Part shown: positions 33,058 through 38,683 of the stretch, piece by piece
Numbering within the stretch: the first letter of the stretch is position 1
Layout: every line of letters begins with the position of its first letter
Assembly: GCA_017466375.1 (NCBI GenBank)
Contig: JAFTUH010000010.1
Span: forward strand, 1 to 41,155
Source: Clostridia bacterium
Lineage (GTDB): Bacteria; Bacillota; Clostridia; Oscillospirales; CAG-272
Direction of reading: 5' to 3'
DNA: 41,155 nucleotides
Made by a program: the position numbers and the translations under genes
Notes under the pieces: generated by a model
Databases searched by the model: none
Seen by the model: only the letters and a program-made list of their open reading frames with translations
Told to the model about the DNA's origin: nothing

Positions 33058-33459
33058 ATGGAAAAACAGAAAAACATTCGCAGAGCGCCTTTGCGAAATG
33101 ACGTGATCCTTGTCGGTGTACTGCTCCTTTTGTGCGCCGTGGGGATACTGTATTTGTTCGTACTGCGCGAAAGCGGAAACGTAGTGAAGGTTACCGTGGA
33201 CGGGGAGTTGTACGGCGTTTATTCCTTGGCGGAGGACATTACGGAGGAGATTCGCAGCGGAGAGAACGGTTCTGCGATGAACCGGCTGATTATCCGTGAC
33301 GGGCGGGCGTATATGGAAACGGCGAGCTGCCCGGACGGGATTTGCGTCAGTCACCGCCCGATCTTCAGAAACGGCGAAAGTATCGTGTGTCTGCCGAATC
33401 GCGTCGTCGTGACGGTGTTTACCGATGACGCGGCGGACGCCCCCGATATCGTGGCATAG
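33058..33459 (+). CDS. NusG domain II-containing membrane protein (EetA-like)
   Basis: 133 residues. Its ATG follows the rnfB stop without a gap. One transmembrane helix (about 15-36) with the N terminus inside; the external part is a small beta domain of the NusG-II type: VVKVTVDGELYGVYSL, NRLIIRDGRAYMETASCPDGICV and CLPNRVVVTVF. The conserved CPDGIC pair and its His (SHRPI) look like a metal or thiol site. This family occurs in flavin-based electron-transfer loci, where I recall it as EetA, and near rnf genes. The molecular role is unknown. Confidence 0.88.
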   Translation: MEKQKNIRRAPLRNDVILVGVLLLLCAVGILYLFVLRESGNVVKVTVDGELYGVYSLAEDITEEIRSGENGSAMNRLIIRDGRAYMETASCPDGICVSHRPIFRNGESIVCLPNRVVVTVFTDDAADAPDIVA

Positions 33460-33470
33460 GAAGGGTCATT

Positions 33471-33974
33471 ATGAAGGATACATCCAAAAAGGTCGCCTTT
33501 CTGGGCCTGTGTACGGCGCTGGCTTTGATGCTTGCGTACGTGGAAGTGCTGATGCCGCCGCTGTTTCTGGCAGTTCCGGGAATCAAGATGGGGCTGCCCA
33601 ATATCGTCATTGTGTTCCTGCTTTATCGGCGGGGGGCACCTGCGGCGGTTTGTGTTTCCGTGATTCGGATTCTTCTGGTGAGTCTCCTTTTCGGAAACGT
33701 GATGGCTCTTTCGTACAGCCTTGCGGGTGCGGTGCTGAGCCTCGCCGTTATGATGGTTCTTCGCCGCCTGAGGATCTTTTCTCCGGTGGGCGTCAGCGTA
33801 GCCGGCGGCGTTATGCACAACGTCGGACAGATTCTGATGGCTATGCTGCTGCTTGATACGGCGGAGATCGCGTATTATCTGGTGGTGCTGACTGTCACGG
33901 GTACCGTTTCCGGAATCCTCGTCGGGCTTTGCGGTGCACTTCTCATTCGGAAAGTGCCGCGCAGTCTGTCCTGA
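33471..33974 (+). CDS. Gx transporter family membrane protein (heptaprenyl diphosphate synthase component I-like; EetB-like)
   Basis: 167 residues, ATG 33471, AGGAAGGG upstream. About five transmembrane helices: VAFLGLCTALALMLAYVEVLMP, LPNIVIVFLLYRRG, AVCVSVIRILLVSLLFGN, YSLAGAVLSLAVMMVL and GVSVAGGVMHNVGQILMA with a late TM pair. This is the Hpre_diP_synt_I/Gx family, an ECF-S-like membrane fold, not an enzyme. The annotated name is historical. The adjacent NusG-II gene and the family's presence in extracellular electron transfer loci suggest a part in electron or flavin handling. Confidence 0.88.
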   Translation: MKDTSKKVAFLGLCTALALMLAYVEVLMPPLFLAVPGIKMGLPNIVIVFLLYRRGAPAAVCVSVIRILLVSLLFGNVMALSYSLAGAVLSLAVMMVLRRLRIFSPVGVSVAGGVMHNVGQILMAMLLLDTAEIAYYLVVLTVTGTVSGILVGLCGALLIRKVPRSLS

Positions 33975-34006
33975 TGTCCGCGTACCGATGCCGACGGGAC
34001 GCGCTG

Positions 34007-34035
34007 TTGACAAATATATAGGCGTATGATACAAT
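34007..34035 (+). promoter_or_regulatory. Promoter of the lipoprotein-apbE unit
   Basis: TTGACA (34007-34012), 17-bp spacer, TACAAT (34030-34035), 40 bp before the start. It sits between the rnf operon and the lipoprotein gene, with no terminator seen after 33974. Confidence 0.85.
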
Positions 34036-34075
34036 AAATCAGCATGTTCAAAAATTAAATAATAGGAGATTTGTC

Positions 34076-35044
34076 ATGAAAAAGTTTTTTGCTTTGACCC
34101 TGTGCATTTTTCTGGTAATCCCCGCAATTTTGACCGGCTGCGGCGGTGCTGCCGCTGTTAAGTTCGGTGCCGGTGTATACGTAGGCGCGCCCACCGCCAC
34201 GGATGCAGCCGAGGACATGGATGGCTCCGGTAAGATCGACGTCACTGTCGCTGCCGTTACGGTTGACGCGGACGGTAAGATCGCCTCCTGTGCACTGGAT
34301 ACCGCAAGCAATACGGTAAAGTACACGGCAGACGGCAAGGCTGTCGCAGGCGAATTTGAGACCAAGTACGAGGCCGGCGCAGAGTATAACATGGTAGAGT
34401 ACGGCGGCGCATCCAAGGAATGGTATGAGCAGGCAGACGCGTTTGAGGCGCTGGTCGTCGGCAAGACGCTGCAGGAGGTCAAAGCACTCGTTGCGGAGGG
34501 AAACAAGGGTACGGATGAGGTAATCCATGCCGGCTGTACCATTATGATTCACGAGTTTGTCGGTGCGATCGAGAAGGCGTACAATGCGGCTTCCTCTGAA
34601 ATCGGCGCGGATGCCGTATTGAAGGTAAACGTCGCAACCGAGCAGACACTCGCGGATGCGACCGAGGAAAGGGAGGGCAGCAATAAGATCGCCGTTTACG
34701 TTTTCGCCGCCGCTGTCGGTACGGACGGAAAGATCGTTGCCGCATCGAGCGATTGCGTAGAGGTTTCCTTCACGTTTGATATGGCAGGTGCCGCTACGCT
34801 TGATACCGCGAAGGCTGTCGTATCGAAGAAAGAGCAGGGATCTGCTTACGGCATGGTAGCGTACGGTGGCGCTGCGAAGGAGTGGTTTGAACAGGCCGCT
34901 GCCTTTGATGCTGCCTGCATCGGTAAGACGGCTGCTGAGATCGCGGGCTTGAAGACGGAGGACGGCAAGGGCGTGAGTGATCTTCAGGCTGCCGGCTGTA
35001 CGATTGACGTCACCGGCCTTGTCAAGGCTGCTACCAAGCACTGA
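34076..35044 (+). CDS. Lipoprotein with internal duplication, in the Rnf/ApbE block
   Basis: 322 residues, ATG 34076, AGGAG upstream. Lipobox LTGC (Cys22). The mature part is two similar halves of about 140 residues: VDADGKIASCALD / VGTDGKIVAASSD, GAEYNMVEYGGASKEWYEQADAF / GSAYGMVAYGGAAKEWFEQAAAF, VGKTLQEVKAL / IGKTAAEIAGL, AGCTIMIHEFVGA / AGCTIDVTGLVKA. The DADGKI strand recalls FMN-binding-type folds, but no S-G-A-S/T-x-T flavinylation motif is seen in either half. It has its own promoter and may be cotranscribed with apbE by read-through. It could be a PplA-like extracellular electron carrier that binds flavin non-covalently, or a scaffold. Confidence 0.85.
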   Translation: MKKFFALTLCIFLVIPAILTGCGGAAAVKFGAGVYVGAPTATDAAEDMDGSGKIDVTVAAVTVDADGKIASCALDTASNTVKYTADGKAVAGEFETKYEAGAEYNMVEYGGASKEWYEQADAFEALVVGKTLQEVKALVAEGNKGTDEVIHAGCTIMIHEFVGAIEKAYNAASSEIGADAVLKVNVATEQTLADATEEREGSNKIAVYVFAAAVGTDGKIVAASSDCVEVSFTFDMAGAATLDTAKAVVSKKEQGSAYGMVAYGGAAKEWFEQAAAFDAACIGKTAAEIAGLKTEDGKGVSDLQAAGCTIDVTGLVKAATKH

Positions 35045-35065
35045 TCCACAAAATAAATACGAAGG

Positions 35066-35093
35066 CAAAAAAGGAGAGAACTCTCCTTTTTTG
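35066..35093 (+). terminator. Hairpin terminator between lipoprotein gene and apbE
   Basis: AAAAAAGGAGAG (35067-35078) / CTCTCCTTTTTT (35081-35092) with a 2-base apex. It ends 8 bases before the apbE start and contains the only GGAG near it. Confidence 0.85.
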
Positions 35094-35100
35094 TGATTAT

Positions 35101-36153
35101 ATGATGAAAAAACGAACGATCTGTACGGCACTTGCCGTTTGCATACTGCTGTGCTTTGGGCTTTCCTCCTGCACGGCACAGCCGCGGGGGAATCAGTATT
35201 CGGCGTATTCCATGGAGTATTTTGATACGGTGATTACCGTTGTCGGGTACGAGGATACAAAGGAAGAATTCGATGCAGTGGCGGAGGAGATTCTGTCCCA
35301 GTTTGCAGAGTACCACAGGCTGTACTCCATTTATCACCGGTTTGAAGGGATCGAGAATCTCTGTACCGTCAATGAAACGGTTGACGGCGCGCACCGGACA
35401 GTAACGGTGGATAGGCGTATTATCGATCTGCTTTTGTATGCCAAGGAGATGTACGCCGTGACCGACGGTACGGTAAATATTGCGATGGGCAGTGTTCTGT
35501 CGCTGTGGCATAATTACCGTGAGCTTGGTAAGGATAATCCTGCAGGAGCATCTCTGCCGCCGATGAATCGTTTGCGGGGGGCCGCCGGACATACGGATAT
35601 AAACGGTCTGATTATCGATGCGGAAAACAACACGGTAACGCTTGCGGATCCGCTTATGAAGCTGGACGTCGGTGCCATTGCCAAGGGCTACGCCGTGGAA
35701 TGCGTTGCCCGATCCTTGGAGGCGCGTGGGATTACGGGCTACGTGCTCAACGTCGGCGGCAACGTCCGTGCGGTGGGGAAAAAGCCGAACGGCACGCTGT
35801 GGACTGTCGGCATCGAGAACCCGATAGGTGAGGAGTACCTCGCGTATTTGCAGCTGGAGGACGAATCGGTGGTCACGAGTGGGTCGTATCAGCGGTATTA
35901 TTACGTGGATGGAAAGGCGTACCATCATATCATTCATCCGGATACGCTGATGCCCGCGGAGGGATTCATGTCCGTGTCCGTCATTTGTAAGGATTCGGGA
36001 TTCGGGGATGCAATGTCCACGGCACTCTTCTGCCTCACCCTGGAGGAGGGACTCGCATTGGTTGAATCCGTTTCAGATCTTGAAGCCATGTGGGTGGCGG
36101 AGGACGGAAGCAAAACTGTATCGAGCGGTTGGAATGCTTATGTGAAAAAATAA
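35101..36153 (+). CDS. apbE: FAD:protein FMN transferase, lipoprotein
   Basis: 350 residues, ATG 35101 (with a second ATG at 35104). Lipobox LSSC (Cys24), so it acts outside the membrane. ApbE landmarks: MEYFDTVITVVGYE at the N terminus, LDVGAIAKGYAVECVA, VLNVGGNVRAVGKK and SGSYQRYYYVDGKAYHHIIHPDTLMPA; the Asp residues in the C-terminal DAMSTALF coordinate Mg2+. The enzyme uses FAD to attach FMN to Thr in flavoproteins, here most likely RnfG and RnfD. The gene has no clear Shine-Dalgarno and follows a terminator-type hairpin by 8 bases. Confidence 0.95.
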   Translation: MMKKRTICTALAVCILLCFGLSSCTAQPRGNQYSAYSMEYFDTVITVVGYEDTKEEFDAVAEEILSQFAEYHRLYSIYHRFEGIENLCTVNETVDGAHRTVTVDRRIIDLLLYAKEMYAVTDGTVNIAMGSVLSLWHNYRELGKDNPAGASLPPMNRLRGAAGHTDINGLIIDAENNTVTLADPLMKLDVGAIAKGYAVECVARSLEARGITGYVLNVGGNVRAVGKKPNGTLWTVGIENPIGEEYLAYLQLEDESVVTSGSYQRYYYVDGKAYHHIIHPDTLMPAEGFMSVSVICKDSGFGDAMSTALFCLTLEEGLALVESVSDLEAMWVAEDGSKTVSSGWNAYVKK

Positions 36154-36167
36154 AGGATGCAACTGTG

Positions 36168-36548
36168 ATGGCAAACCTTATTGGGCAATACAAGGAAGTT
36201 TTGTATATGCTGGCGGAGATTGCGGCCAGTACGCTGGAGCTGATCGGTGTTCTTATCATCATCGTGGGATCGTTCCGGGCGCTCGTACGCCTTGCCGGAT
36301 CCTTGCTGAAAAAGCAGCCTTTCCGCGTCGTTGTGGATCTCGGAAAAGCGCTGTCTCTCGCGCTGGAGTTCAAGATGGGTGCGGAGATTATTAAAACGGT
36401 TATCATCCACAATCTGGAGGAGCTTGCGATTCTGGGTGTGGTAATCGTGATTCGCGCGCTTCTTGCCGTCCTCATCCATTGGGAAATCCGGATAGAGGAG
36501 AAGGAAAGTGCATTGAAAGCCGACAACGCGAATGGCAGGAAGGTATAA
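36168..36548 (+). CDS. DUF1622 family membrane protein
   Basis: 126 residues from ATG 36168, with AAAGGA about 10 bases upstream, 14 bp after the apbE stop. Three transmembrane segments: about 15-38 (ASTLELIGVLIIIVGSF), 60-80 (ALSLALEFKMGAEIIKTVII) and 87-106 (EELAILGVVIVIRALLAVL). The pattern LEL...G, LEFKMGAEI-T and IRALLA-L-HWE fits DUF1622. The function of this family is unknown. Its place in the operon with apbE may mean a membrane partner, but the link is only positional. Confidence 0.85.
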   Translation: MANLIGQYKEVLYMLAEIAASTLELIGVLIIIVGSFRALVRLAGSLLKKQPFRVVVDLGKALSLALEFKMGAEIIKTVIIHNLEELAILGVVIVIRALLAVLIHWEIRIEEKESALKADNANGRKV

Positions 36549-36554
36549 AAATTG

Positions 36555-36592
36555 CCGCTGAGGAATCGGGTGACTCCTCAGCGGTGTTTTTT
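36555..36592. terminator. Bidirectional terminator after DUF1622 gene
   Basis: CCGCTGAGGA (36555-36564) / TCCTCAGCGG (36575-36584), then TGTTTTTT. On the minus strand the same stem is followed by CAATTTTT, ending the VWA gene. Confidence 0.9.
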
Positions 36593-36606
36593 GATCGTGC
36601 TGTCGA

Positions 36607-37254
36607 TTATCTCTTGGCGCCGCGTGCCTGGTAATCTGCGTCGATTCTGGCTTTCCAGTTTTTCTTCAGACCGCCGCCGCCGCGCACCGTTGCGATCGCC
36701 TCGGAGAGGACCTCGTAATTGAGCGCCGTTCCTTCTCCGTCACAGTGGTAGTTTGCCGCACGGGTGGCATCAATGCCGAAGCGCTTTGCCTCCGCCGCCG
36801 CGTCGATGTTCGCACCGAGGAAGAGGAACTCCCATCCGCGCGCTTTCTGCGTTTCGATCATGGCGCGTACATCGTCGTACCCGTAGCGGCGGCTCGCGTT
36901 CTCCATCCCGTCGGTCGTGATGACGAACACGGTCTTTGCGGGAACGTCCTCGGGACGGGCGTATTTGTGGATGTTCGCAATGTGACGGATCGCGCCGCCC
37001 ACAGCATCGAGTAGGGCAGTGCATCCGCCGACCGAATATTCCTTCTCTGTCATCTTCGGGACGTCCGTGAGGCGGATGCGGTCGTGCAGCACGGTGGATA
37101 CGTTATCAAAGAGCACGGTGGATACCCACGTGTCACCCTCCACGCCCCGCTGCTTTTCAATCATGGAATTGAATCCGCCGACGGTGTCGCTTTCCAGCCC
37201 TGCCATCGATCCGCTCTTGTCCAGGATAAATACGATTTCTGTTACGTTGTTCAT
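36607..37254 (-). CDS. VWA (von Willebrand factor A) domain protein
   Basis: 215 residues, ATG 37252-37254 with CGGAGG upstream. The whole protein is one VWA domain: MIDAS residues Asp12-x-Ser14-x-Ser16 in FILDKSGSM, Thr79 in GGCTALLD and Asp115 in ITTDGMEN. No signal peptide, so it is cytoplasmic. The VWA fold binds a divalent metal and usually mediates protein-protein contacts. It follows the macro-domain/HTH gene on the same strand by about 100 bp, with a terminator-like hairpin between them. Related small bacterial VWA proteins occur in stress and NAD-metabolite systems, but the partner here is only suggested by context. Confidence 0.9.
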   Translation of the reverse strand: MNNVTEIVFILDKSGSMAGLESDTVGGFNSMIEKQRGVEGDTWVSTVLFDNVSTVLHDRIRLTDVPKMTEKEYSVGGCTALLDAVGGAIRHIANIHKYARPEDVPAKTVFVITTDGMENASRRYGYDDVRAMIETQKARGWEFLFLGANIDAAAEAKRFGIDATRAANYHCDGEGTALNYEVLSEAIATVRGGGGLKKNWKARIDADYQARGAKR

Positions 37255-37265
37255 GTGATACCTCC

Positions 37266-37310
37266 GAAAAATAAAATATGACTGCTCGGCTTGTTTGCCT
37301 TACAGTCATA
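37266..37310 (-). terminator. Terminator/attenuator hairpin between macro-domain and VWA genes
   Basis: Arms TATGACTG (37277-37284) and CAGTCATA (37303-37310) with GGC/GCC pairing inside; on the minus strand it is followed by TTTTATTTTT, then the VWA Shine-Dalgarno. It can end the macro-domain transcript or attenuate VWA expression. Confidence 0.7.
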
Positions 37311-37355
37311 GTATAGCAGAGTGTCGGCGGGGGAAGGTCGCTCGGCGGGAGACTT

Positions 37356-38372
37356 TTACACGCTTCCGAGGAGCATCTGATCAAATTCGAACAGTGCCTC
37401 GTTGATTTCGAAGATATTGTAGTTTCCCTTTTGGATGAAATACCGTATGATCTGATCGAACACGCTGCTTTTTGATAAGGTATAGCCGAGCGTGGCGAGC
37501 AGCTCCTGCGTGCCATCCAGATCGAGCTCGAGCGAAACGGCAAAGGCGATCGCCGTTTGCTTGGACGGGCGGTAGCTCTTGCTGCTCTTGATTTTGGAAA
37601 ACGTCCGCTTATCAACGTTCGCTTTTTTATAGCACTCCACGTCCGTCATCCCGCGCGCGTCGATGAGGTCGAACAGCTTCTCCCGAAAGCCTTTGTCCAT
37701 ATTCTTGATGTACTCGTGCAGGGAGTCGGGACAGCTGCCCACCGCAGCGGATTGTTCCCTTGCCGCCGCGAAGACATTTCTCCTGCGCGGAGCTTCATCC
37801 ATGTCGGAGAGCGGGGCTGAGCACATATCCGCTTTCGGTCTGCTGCCCTCGTTTGTCTCCCCGATAAAATCGAGAATATCGTTGAACAGCGCCCGGCTGA
37901 ACGTATAGGATTCTCTGTCGTACACGCAGATGTACACCGTCAGCTCGTGCGTGAAGAGAAATTCGGTAATGACCTGTATCGCGAATTTCAGAACCTGCTC
38001 CTTCGGATAGCCGTAAGCGCCCGAGGAGATCAGCGGAACGGCAACACTGTCGCATCCGTGCTCAACGGCAAGCGTGAGAGATTCCTCATAGCAGGAGCGG
38101 AGAATCACGCTCTCCCCCTGCAATCCGCCGTGCCAGACAGGTCCCGACGTGTGGATCACGTATCGGCAGGGAAGACCGTATCCCTTCGTGATCTTGGCCT
38201 GCCCGAGTCCGAGCGGCGCGAGACGTGCGCATTCGGCGGCAAGTTTTTTTCCCGCCGCGGTATGTACGGCGAGATCCACGCCGCTGTAGGCGATCATGCT
38301 TTCATTCGTTGTGTTGACGATTGCGTCCACGCGCATTTTTGTGATGTCCTGACGGATAATTTGCAGCGGCAT
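37356..38372 (-). CDS. Macro domain protein with C-terminal HTH-like domain
   Basis: 338 residues from ATG 38370-38372, AAAGGAGG upstream; an upstream in-frame ATG has no such site. Residues 1-175 are a macro domain: the ADP-ribose site IVNTTNESMIAYSGVDLAVHTAAG, GQAKITKGYGLPCRYVIHTSGP, and SISSGAYGYPKEQVLK-like VPLISSGAYGYP. A low-complexity linker (about 178-225) leads to about 105 C-terminal residues with a helical Xre-type DNA-binding look (DARGMTDVECYKKANVDKRTFSKIKSSKSYRPSKQTAIAFAVSLELDL). Macro domains remove or read ADP-ribose on proteins or nucleic acids. The fusion suggests ADP-ribose-linked gene control. Own promoter at 38410-38438. Confidence 0.9.
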   Translation of the reverse strand: MPLQIIRQDITKMRVDAIVNTTNESMIAYSGVDLAVHTAAGKKLAAECARLAPLGLGQAKITKGYGLPCRYVIHTSGPVWHGGLQGESVILRSCYEESLTLAVEHGCDSVAVPLISSGAYGYPKEQVLKFAIQVITEFLFTHELTVYICVYDRESYTFSRALFNDILDFIGETNEGSRPKADMCSAPLSDMDEAPRRRNVFAAAREQSAAVGSCPDSLHEYIKNMDKGFREKLFDLIDARGMTDVECYKKANVDKRTFSKIKSSKSYRPSKQTAIAFAVSLELDLDGTQELLATLGYTLSKSSVFDQIIRYFIQKGNYNIFEINEALFEFDQMLLGSV

Positions 38373-38409
38373 ATGATACCTCCTTTGGAATGTGGGGATT
38401 CTTATACCT

Positions 38410-38438
38410 ATTATATCGCAAATCCTCGCCGCTTTCAA
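38410..38438 (-). promoter_or_regulatory. Promoter of the macro-domain gene
   Basis: Minus strand TTGAAA (38433-38438), 17-bp spacer, TATAAT (38410-38415), 38 bp before the start. Between here and 38585 I see no convincing gene. Confidence 0.75.
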
Positions 38439-38584
38439 CAGATTTGGGAAAGTGATGGGGGGATACATGGGAAAAAGCCGCTGTTTCTCCGTTTCCGCGT
38501 TGCAATGTGTGATTTGCTGCGGATGCCGTTTGCGACCGTTGCGCGGGGAGCCCGTGATGAGGCAACAAAGGACAGAAGAACTTC

Positions 38585-38632
38585 CAAAAAACGATACGCC
38601 TTACGGTAGGATACGCTTACCGTAAGGCGTAT
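38585..38632 (-). terminator. Terminator of the Cys-rich protein gene
   Basis: ATACGCCTTACGGTA (38594-38608) and TACCGTAAGGCGTAT (38618-38632) make a 15-bp stem. On the minus strand it is followed by CGTTTTTT (T run at 38585-38590). It is about 50 bp after the stop codon. Confidence 0.83.
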
Positions 38633-38683
38633 TTTGCTGCTTTCTTCTGAAGAATCGGAAATCTGTCGGCGGATTCTTACCAA

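Noticed and set aside
38392..38625. Small plus-strand ORF (77 residues) and a minus-strand 82-residue ORF at 38435-38683
   Set aside because: No ribosome-binding site or family match; both read into the terminator stem at 38594-38632.
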